Below, piece by piece: positions 27,101 through 36,759 of a stretch of DNA of 64,000 nucleotides. A program made the translations under genes and the position numbers. Numbering within the stretch: position 1 is the stretch's first letter; each line of letters opens with the position of its first letter. Under the pieces are notes generated by a model that was not told the DNA's origin, searched no databases, and was given only the letters and a program-made list of their open reading frames with translations. This DNA is from Ochrobactrum chromiisoli (GTDB lineage Bacteria > Pseudomonadota > Alphaproteobacteria > Rhizobiales > Rhizobiaceae), in assembly GCF_026241335.1 (NCBI RefSeq), contig NZ_JAPHAV010000012.1:59606-123605 (forward strand). The letters are read 5' to 3'.

Positions 27101-28929
27101 CATTGCCGGTTACCCTGCCCTTCCATGAAGACGAAAGTCCGATCAGCCTCGTGTCGCGTCTGGCGCGCGCGAATAGCTATGATTCCTTGCAATCATTGCT
27201 CGGTTTCACACACACGAGCCGAGAAGCTATCGTTCATGGAGATCATGACGCGCTTGCGGAAATCTCGGAGCTTTCAGGGATTTTCATTGAACGCCTATCG
27301 AACGCAAGCATCGTCCATCAGCATCCAGGTTCCAACTGGAAGCTTGGCCGCGCTATTTTCAATAAAGAGATGCGTCCGGGAAAGATGCTCCGATACTGTC
27401 CGCATTGCGTCCTTGACGACATTGATCGGCAACCAGGTCGCTCCATCGCCAAGCCCTATGCACGCTCGTGGTGGAGTTGTCGCGGTATCGAAGGTTGTCC
27501 AGAGCATGGGCGTAAGTTGGTCGAGCACCTCGTAACCTCTTTTGACCAGCGCGACGACTTTGCTACGTTCGTCGAGCAAAATGTCCAGACAATCCGCGAT
27601 CAGGCGCATGATGATGTGCGGAGCTCGGCACCCTTGCTGGATCGGTTTCTGCGCGACCGCATTTCCAAACCTGCCAAAGCCGACGACCTGGTCGACACAT
27701 TGGATGTCCATATCGTCGCTGAGCTTTCAGGGTACTTGGGTAAATTCATCGCGATTCATAAGCTGACCGACTTTCAGGACGAGGCGACAGACCAGCGTGA
27801 ATGGGGATTTAGGCTACTCTGCAAAGGGCAAGCAGAACTGGAGCGCGTTATTATTGAAACCATCGAGCAGAAAAGGCCGATGGTGCGTTTCGTCGAGCAG
27901 TTCTTCGGTCCGCTTGTCGACTGGCTCCGCCGCAATAAACTGAAGCCAGCATACCAGCCTCTTGTGTCTATGTTCCAGGAGACTGCGGAGAAGAACATGC
28001 CGTTTGGTCCGGGCATGACCTTTATCAATCCCGTGGAGCACCGCTATGTCTATTGCGTGAATTCTGCGCACACGGACTTCGGCATTCATAAAAAGCGCAT
28101 TAAGACGCTGCTTGCTTCGCATGGGCTAACCAACCGCATCAACCTGCATGACTCGGCTATCTATTTTGATGCTGAGAGGGCCCGTCCAATTTTCGAGAAC
28201 GCACTCGAAACCATCACCAGTAAGGAGGCCGTCCAGGTTCTCGGTATCAGCGAAGATAAGCTTCGTCTGCTTGTAAAGTCCGGGCTTCTTCCGCAGGTTG
28301 AAGGACGAGAAGAGCGCCGGGATTATATTCGTATCCAACGGATGGACCTGAATGATCTGCAGGCCAGATTGCTTTCCCATGCCGAGCGGATGGAGGAGAG
28401 CGACGAGGCATGGATCTCGCCGCAGGATTTCGCGCAGGGATATTCCTTTCCGCTGAATGATATCTTGAAATTGCTACTCGACGCGACTGTCGCCTCGCGG
28501 GTTATTGCGGGCAATGAAGGGCTGGTCGAACGATTGCGTATCAATAAAGATGAAGTGCGCCTGATCGCTCTTCAGCAGCATGTGGACAGCGACGAAAAAT
28601 TCATCACGTTCCAGGACGCACTTGGATTACTCGGAACATCTGACCCAACCCTGATTGAGCTAATCAAACAGGGATACATCACCGAGACGAAGTACGAACG
28701 CTCGGCAAAAAGAGCCCGCTTGATCAGCGAAAATTCCATTATGGATTTCAAGACACGGTTCATCTCTCTTGTCGATTTTTGTGATGAAATCGGGGCAAAT
28801 CGAGCCGGAATGAAAAAGCGCCTTGCGGACCTCAATGTGAAGCCGCTGTTTGACAAGAGCAATCGAGTGGCCAGTTATTATTCTCGGATCGATATCAGCA
28901 AGATTCAGGCAGCCATGATCCAATCGTAA
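27097..28929 (+). CDS. tniQ: TniQ/TnsD-family target-selection protein
   Basis: 610 residues. The N-terminal TniQ domain begins PVTLPFHEDESPISLVSRL, and a zinc finger of the form CPHC near residue 100 is followed by C and CPEH. The long C-terminal part has helical HTH-like repeats (SKEAVQVLGISEDKLRLLVKSGLL and similar), as in TnsD-type site-specific target binders. The length favours a DNA-sequence-recognising TniQ over the short CRISPR-associated form. It is the last gene before a strong terminator. Confidence 0.9.
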   Translation: MTLPVTLPFHEDESPISLVSRLARANSYDSLQSLLGFTHTSREAIVHGDHDALAEISELSGIFIERLSNASIVHQHPGSNWKLGRAIFNKEMRPGKMLRYCPHCVLDDIDRQPGRSIAKPYARSWWSCRGIEGCPEHGRKLVEHLVTSFDQRDDFATFVEQNVQTIRDQAHDDVRSSAPLLDRFLRDRISKPAKADDLVDTLDVHIVAELSGYLGKFIAIHKLTDFQDEATDQREWGFRLLCKGQAELERVIIETIEQKRPMVRFVEQFFGPLVDWLRRNKLKPAYQPLVSMFQETAEKNMPFGPGMTFINPVEHRYVYCVNSAHTDFGIHKKRIKTLLASHGLTNRINLHDSAIYFDAERARPIFENALETITSKEAVQVLGISEDKLRLLVKSGLLPQVEGREERRDYIRIQRMDLNDLQARLLSHAERMEESDEAWISPQDFAQGYSFPLNDILKLLLDATVASRVIAGNEGLVERLRINKDEVRLIALQQHVDSDEKFITFQDALGLLGTSDPTLIELIKQGYITETKYERSAKRARLISENSIMDFKTRFISLVDFCDEIGANRAGMKKRLADLNVKPLFDKSNRVASYYSRIDISKIQAAMIQS

Positions 28930-28954
28930 TAAGCATCAGCACGCAAAACCAACC

Positions 28955-28980
28955 AAAGCCCGCTTAGCGGGCTTTTTTTT
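28955..28980 (+). terminator. Rho-independent terminator after tniQ
   Basis: AAAGCCCGC, loop TTA, GCGGGCTTT followed by more T. Lies 26 nt after the tniQ stop. Confidence 0.9.
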
Positions 28981-29035
28981 GTATCGTACGACCGAAACGG
29001 ACAAATCAAATAAAGCGAAATGACCATACCTATTT

Positions 29036-29162
29036 GAAGGCACTTTAAAAAAGATAATGAAAACAATGGATAGAAGCTGAAAAAAGACAAACCAAGGCAG
29101 CAATTACACCTTAAAAAATCGATTGCGTCCTTAAGAAATGCCCTTGGAGTTGCACTTAAGTC
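29036..29162. repeat. TTAA-centred short repeats, possible transposon right end
   Basis: Four related sequences lie in ~115 nt: GGCACTTTAAAAAAG, ACACCTTAAAAAATC, CGTCCTTAAGAAATG and TGCACTTAAGTCTG. Spaced arrays of this kind just beyond the tns operon are where TnsB-binding sites of a Tn7-like end would be. The exact terminus and the partner left end were not found. Confidence 0.4.
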
Positions 29163-29212
29163 TGATTGGCCCGAGCACTAGATAATGACTGCCCAAAACT
29201 GAGAATTGGAGC

Positions 29213-29334
29213 TCTAAAGCATGTCACACAAAAGTGGGAACCGCCTTCGCTTGGAAATCAGTCCAACGGACTGATTTCTATTCCCGCTACGATCCGAGAA
29301 CGACATGCGTAAAAACAAGAAGATAGAGCGAGTC
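29213..29334. repeat. RIME-like Rhizobiales intergenic palindromic element
   Basis: Outer arms CTCTAAAGCATGTC and GACATGCGTAAAAACAAGAAG are inverted relatives, as in the Rhizobium-specific intergenic mosaic elements common in Rhizobiaceae and Brucellaceae. An inner perfect 11-bp inverted repeat (GAAATCAGTCC, loop AAC, 29254-29278) lies between them. It marks chromosomal-type sequence right of the transposon. Confidence 0.6.
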
Positions 29335-29651
29335 TATGGGGTAGGATTAGGCGCAGCACACTCTAATGTGGTGGATTTGAAGTTTCTATCATTTGTGTTG
29401 CATTCACGTTCAGGGGCAAAATCCGCCACATCCTGAAGGGATATGATGAAAATATAATTGTCCACGCGGCCTAGAAACTGCTGCAAAACGTAAGTTTTTG
29501 ATAGCGAGAAGGCAGAAACAAAGATCGGTGCCCGCTTTCTCAACCGGATGATTAAACTTGCTCGGCCACAACCCCAGCGCATCGAATGAAACAAGGCATG
29601 GATAGGATTACCCCGCCCTTAGCTCGAACCATGCAGAACGGCTCCTCGCGA

Positions 29652-31646
29652 TTAACCGCGCATCAGATCAACACTTCCCTTCAGGCCGAGCCGCTCAATC
29701 CGGACATAAAGCGTGCTCTTGGCGATGCCGAGGTCACGCGCGGCGGAGGTCAAGTTGCCTTGGTGGCGACGGATGGCGGCAAGGATGGCCTCGCTTTCGG
29801 CACGAACCAGCGTTCCTATGGCCGCAATTGGTGAGCCAATGGCAATGTCCTGCCGGTTCGCGCCAGCAAGCTCCGGTGGCAGGTGATCGGCTGCAAGGCT
29901 CGCGCCACCGCTTTCGAGCAGCATGCCTTCGAGCACGTTGCGCAACTCGCGGATATTGCCCGGCCAATCATGACGATGGAAGGCTTCCAGAACCTTCGGC
30001 TCTATACCTGGCACCGGGATCTCGTATCGGCGTGCGATTTCGGCAAGGAGATACTCCGCCAGCGCAGAAAGGTCACCCACCCGATCGCGCAGGGAAGGCA
30101 GCCGCAACGTCGTTACGGCAATCCGGTAGAAAAGGTCGGCGCGAAAACGGCCTGCCTCAACCTCCGCCCTCAAATCGCGATTGGTGGCCGCAATCAGCCG
30201 CAGCTTGACCTTGCGCGGATGGTTTTCGCCGATGCGGTAAACCTCTCCGGCTTCGAGCACGCGCAAAAGATGCGGCTGGAGATCAAGTGGCATCTCGCCG
30301 ATCTCGTCGAGGAATAACGTACCGCCGTCAGCGGCTTCGATCTTACCCGTCATGCCGCCGCGCCGTGCGCCGGTGAAGGCACCCTCGGCATAGCCGAACA
30401 GCTCACTGGTCAGAAGTTCACGGGAGAAGCCACCACAATTGATGGCGACAAAGGGGCCAGATCCTTGTGCGCCATCGGCATGCAGAGCCTGCGCGAAGGC
30501 ATCCTTGCCGACACCGGTTTCACCAAGCAGGAGAACCGGCACTGAACTCTTGGCCAACAGGCGGGCCCGCCGCACCGCCTCCAGATGGGACGTCGAATGG
30601 CCGATCAGACGGTCGAAGGGATCGGCACAAGCCGGAGCGCCACGTGGCAAGGCCCGCAGGTCCGCGCGGCGCACGACGGCGCTGCGACCTGGCAGAACCA
30701 GCACCGCCCCCAACCGCTCTCCTTCCAGCAGCACCGGTTCGATCCAGTCGTGATCGATCCAGTCTGGCATATTTTCGGGTGCCACGCGCCCCTCGCGCCA
30801 AGGCAGCGTCAGATCGCGGATCGCGCTCGTGGGACTGCCCCGCCCCTTGGCCAGTTCTGCCATCAGCGAGGCGGCCCGATCATTGGTTTTAATCGCCCGA
30901 CCAGAGCGGTCGAAGACAATCAGACCATCGCCACTTGGCGCGCGCAGCCGCTCAAGACAATGATCGAGAAGCCGATAGCGCAGCTTCATCTCCCGCTGCC
31001 CCAAGCGGTTCTCAATCCGCCCGGAAGCGGCCACAGCCAGCGCAAGAGTGTGGCGGCTGTAGCTCTCGCTCAGGCCAGAAATATCGATCGCCCCAAGTAT
31101 CGCACCGCTCACCGGATCGCGGATAACGCTCGCCGAGCAGGACCAACGCTTGATTCCGGAACAATAATGCTCCGCCGAATGAATCTGGATCGGCTGGCCG
31201 ATCTGCAACGCTGTGCCAATGGCGTTGGTGCCACAGACAGCCTCGCTCCAGTTCGCGCCCGGCATAAGACGAATGCGCTCCGCCGGATCGCGCAAGATGG
31301 GATCGCCCTCCACACTCAGAACCACCCCTTCCGCATCAGTCAGCACCATGACCGTGCCGGTTTCAAACAGAAAGTCGCGTGCGGACGCCATGACCGGGGT
31401 GCTGGCTTTGACAAGGTCGCGGTTATCGCCGAGTATACCGTGCAGCGTCTCTTCGACCACTGGATCAGGCGCATGCGAACGCCCAGGATCGACAATGCCA
31501 TGGCAGCGCCGCCAGGAGTCGTCGATCAGCCTTCTAAGCGCATCCGAGGCTGGGTCCTGCCCGCCCATGAAACGCTCCCAGGAAGACATGATCTTGCCGT
31601 CATTTTCCGGACGTGAAAATGTCCGATGCGAACCTTGGCCGGTCAT
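29652..31646 (-). CDS. AcoR-family sigma-54 activator of the ketone locus
   Basis: About 664 residues: GAF-type sensory region (roughly 60-200), AAA+ domain with Walker A GETGVGKD (~375) and the sigma-54-contacting GAFTGAR loop (~420), and a C-terminal Fis-type HTH ([19 protein letters not shown]). ATG 31646 is chosen because the upstream in-frame ATG at 31664 is part of the GGGAGG ribosome site. AcxR/AcoR-like proteins switch on ketone or acetoin catabolism with RNA polymerase-sigma-54. It is divergent from cobW-rpoN-scoAB, and both operons of the locus show -24/-12 promoters. Confidence 0.9.
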   Translation of the reverse strand: MTGQGSHRTFSRPENDGKIMSSWERFMGGQDPASDALRRLIDDSWRRCHGIVDPGRSHAPDPVVEETLHGILGDNRDLVKASTPVMASARDFLFETGTVMVLTDAEGVVLSVEGDPILRDPAERIRLMPGANWSEAVCGTNAIGTALQIGQPIQIHSAEHYCSGIKRWSCSASVIRDPVSGAILGAIDISGLSESYSRHTLALAVAASGRIENRLGQREMKLRYRLLDHCLERLRAPSGDGLIVFDRSGRAIKTNDRAASLMAELAKGRGSPTSAIRDLTLPWREGRVAPENMPDWIDHDWIEPVLLEGERLGAVLVLPGRSAVVRRADLRALPRGAPACADPFDRLIGHSTSHLEAVRRARLLAKSSVPVLLLGETGVGKDAFAQALHADGAQGSGPFVAINCGGFSRELLTSELFGYAEGAFTGARRGGMTGKIEAADGGTLFLDEIGEMPLDLQPHLLRVLEAGEVYRIGENHPRKVKLRLIAATNRDLRAEVEAGRFRADLFYRIAVTTLRLPSLRDRVGDLSALAEYLLAEIARRYEIPVPGIEPKVLEAFHRHDWPGNIRELRNVLEGMLLESGGASLAADHLPPELAGANRQDIAIGSPIAAIGTLVRAESEAILAAIRRHQGNLTSAARDLGIAKSTLYVRIERLGLKGSVDLMRG

Positions 31647-31956
31647 CGTCGTTATTCCTCCCATTTACAGCGGCCCCAGAGCACTCAAAAACCACCGTTC
31701 CTTCCCTGGAACAGTGGTCCCCAGCCGCCTGCTCTCCCAAGCCATGACGCCGCCGATGTGAGAGGTTAACATCAAAAAAGCGCTTATTGCATTCATTTTT
31801 TGCGGCCTTTGCCCCCCACCCGGCGCCATCACACCGGCCACTGGCCGCACACCGAACGCCAACCGTCCGATTTCCGGACGGTTCTGAAATGCGGCCTGTC
31901 AGCGATGTTCTCGCTAAGCCCTTGTTCCTGCCTCAACCTTTCCGCTGCGCGCAACG

Positions 31957-31973
31957 TGGCAAGAATCCTGCTT
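31957..31973 (+). promoter_or_regulatory. Sigma-54 promoter of cobW-rpoN-scoAB
   Basis: TGGCAAGAATCCTGCTT has GG at -24 (31958-31959) and GC at -12 (31970-31971) with exactly 10 nt between. Transcription would start near 31983, just before the ribosome site of the cobW-like gene. Confidence 0.7.
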
Positions 31974-32000
31974 CTCTCTCATTCGGGAGGACTGACAATA

Positions 32001-33206
32001 ATGGACAAAAAAAGCGATTTCTCCGGTGAGAATGCCTGTGGCCGGGTGCCGGTGACGATTCTTACGGGCTTTCTCGGTTCCGGCAAGACGACCCTGCTCA
32101 ATGCGCTCACGGCGCGCCCGGATATGGCGGGCGTCGCCATATTCATCAATGAGTTCGGGGATGTCGGCATCGATCACCATCTCGTCGAGCGCGTGGACGA
32201 CACATTGGTCATTCTCGAATCCGGCTGCCTCTGCTGCACCGTTCAGGGCGATTTGATGGGAGCCCTAATGCGGCTGCATGAGCGCATGTCACGACGCGAG
32301 ATCGCGCCGGTGAGCCGGGTGCTGATTGAAACCACCGGCCTTGCCGATCCAGCCCCTGTAGTGCGCGCACTGATGGAGGACCGGCTGGTCTCCGCCCGCT
32401 TTCGTTGTGATGGCGTGCTGACCGTCGTTGATGCAGAGCGCGCCCGCGCGCAAATTGCCCGCCACCGGGAGGCACGGGTGCAGGTCAGTCTTGCCGACCG
32501 GCTGTTGCTGTCGAAATGCGATCTCGCCAGCCGCGCCGAGCGAACCGCGCTGGAGCGGGAACTTGAAGCGCTGAACCCAACGGCACAACGCTTTGCGCTC
32601 CATCATGGCGAGGCCAGTCCAGAGGTTCTTTTTGGAGGCGGACTTTATGTTTCCGGCCAGACACCCACCGCCGTAACCGGTTGGCTTTCCGGCCAGCGCA
32701 ATGCGGTCAAGAGCGTCTTCCACTGCGAGCCGCACTCCGGCAAGGTCTCGAGCTTTGTCGTTACACTGGACGAAGCGGTCGGGTGGCGTGGCTTTGCGGT
32801 GACAATGGGTGAAATCCTCTCGCGCTGGGCTGGACGGCTGCTCAGGGTGAAGGGCCTCGTCTGCGTCGCCGGTCTCGATCAACCCGTTGCGGTACAATGT
32901 GTCGATGAGGCCGCCTATGCGCCAGTGCGGCTCAGCGCCTGGCCCCAATCCGGTGCTTTGACAGATCAGCGAGGCAGGCTGGTTTTCATCGGTGAGGACC
33001 TTGACGCTCACGTCGAGGCGGACATCCGCGCGCGGCTGGCAGCCCTGCCCGGCGACCGCGAGGCGCTTCGCCGAGCCACCGTCGTGGGATTACCGACGCG
33101 CATCTGGCTTGGCGAACGCATGCCGCTCACACCCCGACCCGGCCTTGTCTCGGACGCCTTCATAATCCAGCCGCGCATGCTCGGCGAAATGCCGGCGCGG
33201 ATCTGA
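32001..33206 (+). CDS. CobW/COG0523-type GTPase metallochaperone
   Basis: About 401 residues from ATG 32001, with GGGAGG 10 nt upstream (the open frame extends further left without support). G3E GTPase features: P-loop GFLGSGKT at 23-30, metal-binding GCLCC (75-79), ETTGLADPAP (switch/Walker B region) and SKCD for base recognition. A C-terminal CobW domain follows. Such proteins insert metals into client enzymes. Its place with a ketone carboxylase, a metal-dependent enzyme class, suggests it serves that enzyme (inference). It is the first gene of the sigma-54-controlled operon. Confidence 0.88.
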   Translation: MDKKSDFSGENACGRVPVTILTGFLGSGKTTLLNALTARPDMAGVAIFINEFGDVGIDHHLVERVDDTLVILESGCLCCTVQGDLMGALMRLHERMSRREIAPVSRVLIETTGLADPAPVVRALMEDRLVSARFRCDGVLTVVDAERARAQIARHREARVQVSLADRLLLSKCDLASRAERTALERELEALNPTAQRFALHHGEASPEVLFGGGLYVSGQTPTAVTGWLSGQRNAVKSVFHCEPHSGKVSSFVVTLDEAVGWRGFAVTMGEILSRWAGRLLRVKGLVCVAGLDQPVAVQCVDEAAYAPVRLSAWPQSGALTDQRGRLVFIGEDLDAHVEADIRARLAALPGDREALRRATVVGLPTRIWLGERMPLTPRPGLVSDAFIIQPRMLGEMPARI

Positions 33207-33209
33207 GGG

Positions 33210-34508
33210 ATGCGCGGCATAAACGCAATAGCCTTGAGGCAAACCGCTTCGTTGCGCATGACGCAGGTCATGCAGCGTGCCATGATTATGCTCCAGATGG
33301 ACAATGCGGAACTTGCTGGCGCCTTGGCCCAGGAGGCGGCGACCAATCCCTGCCTGCGGATAGAATTCCCCTTTCCCGCGCCGAAGACCGGCAGCGGTCC
33401 GCCGCGCTGGCGTCCCTCCCCGTTCAGCGCGGCGGAAGGGGAAAGCGAACGGGTGGCTACGCCAGCTGCCAGCCTCTATGGCCACGTCACCACCCAGATC
33501 GGGCTTCTGTTCCGTACCCCGCGGGAACGCACCATCGCCCTCACCTTCGCCGAGGCACTGGAGCCAAGCGGCTGGCTTGGCATGGAGGTAGGGGCCATAG
33601 CAGCACGTGCCATCTGCTCCCCTGCCGAGGCCGCGCAAGTGCTGGCGCGTCTTCAGGAGATGGAGCCGGCCGGGCTCTTCGCCCGCTCTCTCAGCGAATG
33701 CCTCGGCCTGCAAATCGCCGATCAGGGTGCGTTGACCGAACCGATGCGAAGACTTCTCGCCCATCTTCCGCTGCTGGCGCGCGGCGACATGGCAGCGCTT
33801 GCCGATCAGTGCGGCGTGAATGCCGAGCAGCTCGGCGCGATGGTTACCAAGCTGCGCCGCCTCGACCCCAAGCCGGGCGCACGCTTCGAAACGCCATCGG
33901 ATTTTCGCCGCCCGCCGGACCTCTTGATAAAACGCGACAAGAGCGGTGGGTGGCAGGTCACGCTCAACCGCGAGAGCCTGCCGAAAATCACGGTCGACCC
34001 TGAGGCCGGGCAGCGTGGATCACACGCACTTGCACAGGCGCGCTGGCTGGAACGCACCGTGGAACGCCGCAATCACATGATCCTGGAGGTCGCAGCCTTT
34101 GTCATCGACGTCCAGCAAGACTTCCTCGAACACGGCCCAGCGAGGCTTCAGCCACTGACCAATGGTGAGGTGGCCGCAGCCATCGGCTGTCACGAAACAA
34201 CCGTCAGCCGGATCCGAACCGGCCTGACGGTCGAGACACCCGTGCGGGTTTTGCCGCTCTCGGCCCTCTTCGCGCGCGGCGGCACGGCGCGCCCCGATGG
34301 TGGAGGTGTGCCCGGCCCGGCGATCGCGACATTGATCGCACAGCTCATTGCGACGGAACCAAAGGACAGGCCGCTGACAGACACCGACATAACTGAGGCT
34401 CTCGACGCCAGGGGCATTCGCATTTCACGCCGGACCGTTGCCAATCGTCGCCGCGAGGCAGGGTTTCCGGGTGCGGCGGATCGTATGAAAGAGAGGAGAA
34501 AGACATGA
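33210..34508 (+). CDS. rpoN: Cluster-encoded RNA polymerase sigma-54 factor
   Basis: 432 residues. Region I is recognisable ([23 protein letters not shown]), the acidic region II is very short, and the core-binding and HTH parts follow ([33 protein letters not shown]). The RpoN box is present as [13 protein letters not shown]. It is shorter than typical RpoN (~480-510) mainly through region II. It lies 3 nt after cobW and overlaps scoA by ATGA. Being next to its own activator and promoters, it looks like a dedicated second sigma-54; a housekeeping rpoN elsewhere is assumed. Confidence 0.92.
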   Translation: MRGINAIALRQTASLRMTQVMQRAMIMLQMDNAELAGALAQEAATNPCLRIEFPFPAPKTGSGPPRWRPSPFSAAEGESERVATPAASLYGHVTTQIGLLFRTPRERTIALTFAEALEPSGWLGMEVGAIAARAICSPAEAAQVLARLQEMEPAGLFARSLSECLGLQIADQGALTEPMRRLLAHLPLLARGDMAALADQCGVNAEQLGAMVTKLRRLDPKPGARFETPSDFRRPPDLLIKRDKSGGWQVTLNRESLPKITVDPEAGQRGSHALAQARWLERTVERRNHMILEVAAFVIDVQQDFLEHGPARLQPLTNGEVAAAIGCHETTVSRIRTGLTVETPVRVLPLSALFARGGTARPDGGGVPGPAIATLIAQLIATEPKDRPLTDTDITEALDARGIRISRRTVANRRREAGFPGAADRMKERRKT

Positions 34509-35227
34509 CACAACCCGCAAGCGGGAGAAAAATCTATGGCTCGGCAAAGCAGGCGCTTGATGGGCTCCTGTTCGACGGCATGACCATTGCGGCAGGCGGC
34601 TTCGGCCTGTGCGGCATTCCGGAAAATCTCATTGATGCGCTGGTCGAAAGCGGCGTGAAGGACATCATTGTTGCCTCCAATAATTGTGGGGTTGATCATT
34701 TCGGTCTTGGCAAGCTGCTCGACACCCGGCAGATCCGCCGGATGATTGCCTCCTACGTGGGCGAGAACGCCGAATTCATGCGGCAATATCTCGCTGGCGA
34801 ACTGGAAATTGAGTTCAACCCACAGGGAACGCTGGCCGAGCGCATGCGCGCTGGCGGTGCCGGTATTCCCGGCTTCTACACGAAAACCGGCGTCGGCACA
34901 GTGATCGCCGAAGGCAAGGAGCACAAGCAATTCGACGGTGAGACCTATATTCTGGAACGGGGTTTGGTCGCCGATCTCGCCATCGTCAAAGCCTGGAAAG
35001 CGGATGAAGCCGGAAACGCCATATTCCGCAAGACAGCGCGCAATTTCAATGCACCAGCGGCGATGTGCGGCAAGGTATGCGTGATGGAGGTCGAGGAAAT
35101 CGTGCCGACCGGCAGCCTTAATCCCGATTACATCCATTTGCCCGGCGTTTATGTGCACCGCCTCATTCAGGGGGGACACGAAAAGCGCATTGAAAAACGC
35201 ACGGTTCGTCAGAGGGAGGATGCTTGA
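34505..35227 (+). CDS. scoA: 3-oxoacid CoA-transferase subunit A
   Basis: 240 residues with family I CoA-transferase alpha-subunit features ([48 protein letters not shown]). With subunit B it moves CoA from succinyl-CoA to acetoacetate, feeding thiolase. The ATG overlaps the rpoN stop and has AGGAG upstream. In this locus it would activate the 3-oxoacid made by the ketone carboxylase, which favours acetone or a short alkyl ketone as substrate. Confidence 0.92.
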   Translation: MTQPASGRKIYGSAKQALDGLLFDGMTIAAGGFGLCGIPENLIDALVESGVKDIIVASNNCGVDHFGLGKLLDTRQIRRMIASYVGENAEFMRQYLAGELEIEFNPQGTLAERMRAGGAGIPGFYTKTGVGTVIAEGKEHKQFDGETYILERGLVADLAIVKAWKADEAGNAIFRKTARNFNAPAAMCGKVCVMEVEEIVPTGSLNPDYIHLPGVYVHRLIQGGHEKRIEKRTVRQREDA

Positions 35228-35856
35228 TGGCCTGGGACCGCAATCAGATGGCGGCACGCGCCGCGCTCGAACTTGTCGATGGGACCTATGTCAATCTCGG
35301 CATCGGCATTCCGACCTTGGTGCCGAACTTCATTCCCGAAGGCGTCTCGGTGACGCTGCAATCGGAAAATGGAATGCTTGGCATCGGACCTTTCCCCTAT
35401 GCGGGCGAGGAGGATGCCGATCTCATCAATGCAGGCAAGCAGACGGTTTCGGAAATGCCGAACACGGCCTATTTCGATTCAGCCACATCCTTTGCCATGA
35501 TCCGCGGCGGCAAGATCGCCATGGCGGTCCTCGGGGCAATGGAGGTCAGCGAAACCGGCGACCTCGCCAACTGGATGATCCCCGGCAAGCTTGCCAAAGG
35601 CATGGGCGGGGCGATGGATCTCGTCGCCGGTGTCGGTCGCGTGGTCGTGCTGATGGATCACGCCAACAAGGAAGGCGAACCCAAGGTCCTGAAGGCGTGC
35701 ACTCTGCCGCTTACAGGCACACAGGTCGTGGACCGGATCATCACCAATCTCGGCGTGCTCGACGTGGTCGAAGGCGGCTTGAAGATCGTCGAGCTTGCAG
35801 ATGGCATCAGCGAGGCTGAGCTTCGCGCCGCCACTCAAGCAACCATCGTCGACTGA
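35227..35856 (+). CDS. scoB: 3-oxoacid CoA-transferase subunit B
   Basis: 209 residues. The catalytic glutamate lies in the [10 protein letters not shown] motif. Other typical blocks are [38 protein letters not shown] and TGVQVVD-like [14 protein letters not shown]. The ATG at 35227 overlaps the scoA stop (TGATG) behind GAGGGAGG. Last gene of the plus-strand operon, which ends at a shared terminator. Confidence 0.92.
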   Translation: MAWDRNQMAARAALELVDGTYVNLGIGIPTLVPNFIPEGVSVTLQSENGMLGIGPFPYAGEEDADLINAGKQTVSEMPNTAYFDSATSFAMIRGGKIAMAVLGAMEVSETGDLANWMIPGKLAKGMGGAMDLVAGVGRVVVLMDHANKEGEPKVLKACTLPLTGTQVVDRIITNLGVLDVVEGGLKIVELADGISEAELRAATQATIVD

Positions 35857-35874
35857 CAAGCCGGTGCAAACACA

Positions 35875-35906
35875 GGAAAGCCGGGACCTTGCGGCCCCGG
35901 CTTTCC
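35875..35906. terminator. Bidirectional terminator between the two ketone operons
   Basis: GGAAAGCCGGG (35875-35885) pairs with CCCGGCTTTCC (35896-35906). It separates the converging scoB and carboxylase operons. Confidence 0.75.
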
Positions 35907-35931
35907 TATGCGTGTGACGCTTGAGGAAACG

Positions 35932-36759
35932 TCAGGCGCGCATCCGCACCAGCGCGTCGAGCACGGCTTCTGGCGGATGGCAGGGCGGAATACGGGCATA
36001 GCGGAATTGCGTAGCGCCACCTTCCGGCAGATCACCACCGGCAAAGAGCGGATCACTGACGTCCTGACCTTGCACTCCATCGCCGCCGCCGATCACCGCA
36101 TCGAACAGGGGTTCCTGCCCCGGACGAACGCCGCGCCCAACCACGGCCCAACGATAGTGGCGGGCGGCATTGAACACCGGCGCATAGCGATCCGCCGGAC
36201 CGGGCTCTGTTTCGGCCTCCTCGATCAGCAGGCCACCAACCGGCCGCGCGGCAACGCAGCGGACGAAATCGGCGATATACATCGCAGCATCCTCTACTGC
36301 GTCATCGTCGCGCTCTTCGGGTTCACGCCCAACCATGCGCTGCGCCTCGTCGAGCCAGACAGCAGGCGACGGCATGGCGAGAACCATGGGAACCTGTCCC
36401 TGAAGATTGGCCGCCACCGCCTCCGCCACCTCATCCAGAAGCTTGCGCGGCCCCTCCTCCTCCAACATGCGGCGGAGCGGAAAGGTTGCGCGCTTCTTGG
36501 CGGCCATCTCCATGGCCAGCCCCGGATGACGCGCAATCCATGACCGGTAAAGATCGCCGACGGGAACAACGGCGACATCATCACGCAAAAGGCCACGCGC
36601 CTGTGAAAAAAAGGAGAGATATTTCGCCGCCCCTTCCGCCCAAGGATCTCCCTCAGGACCCAGAAGGAGCCGCCGGGCATAGCCCGACGACTCCAGCCAG
36701 ACCCGCAGACGGTTTGCGCCCGGTCCTCCGGGCAGCATATCCGCAAGGCTTGTGCTCAT
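35932..36759 (-). CDS. Fifth (epsilon-like) subunit gene of ketone carboxylase operon
   Basis: 275 residues, no signal peptide or membrane segment, no familiar catalytic motif. It starts by ATGA overlap with the preceding HyuB-type gene, so it is translationally coupled to the carboxylase. Its place as the fifth gene matches the small extra subunit (Apc5/epsilon) of acetophenone carboxylase in Aromatoleum, which associates loosely with the core. Function assigned by position only. It ends at the shared terminator. Confidence 0.6.
   Translation of the reverse strand: MSTSLADMLPGGPGANRLRVWLESSGYARRLLLGPEGDPWAEGAAKYLSFFSQARGLLRDDVAVVPVGDLYRSWIARHPGLAMEMAAKKRATFPLRRMLEEEGPRKLLDEVAEAVAANLQGQVPMVLAMPSPAVWLDEAQRMVGREPEERDDDAVEDAAMYIADFVRCVAARPVGGLLIEEAETEPGPADRYAPVFNAARHYRWAVVGRGVRPGQEPLFDAVIGGGDGVQGQDVSDPLFAGGDLPEGGATQFRYARIPPCHPPEAVLDALVRMRA

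Noticed and set aside
29334..29594. 86-residue minus-strand ORF beside the RIME element
   Set aside because: No ribosome site or family; likely chance frame in intergenic sequence.
30585..31616. 343-residue plus-strand ORF opposite the sigma-54 activator
   Set aside because: Antisense shadow of a high-GC gene; no ribosome site, no family, composition dominated by Arg, His and Pro.
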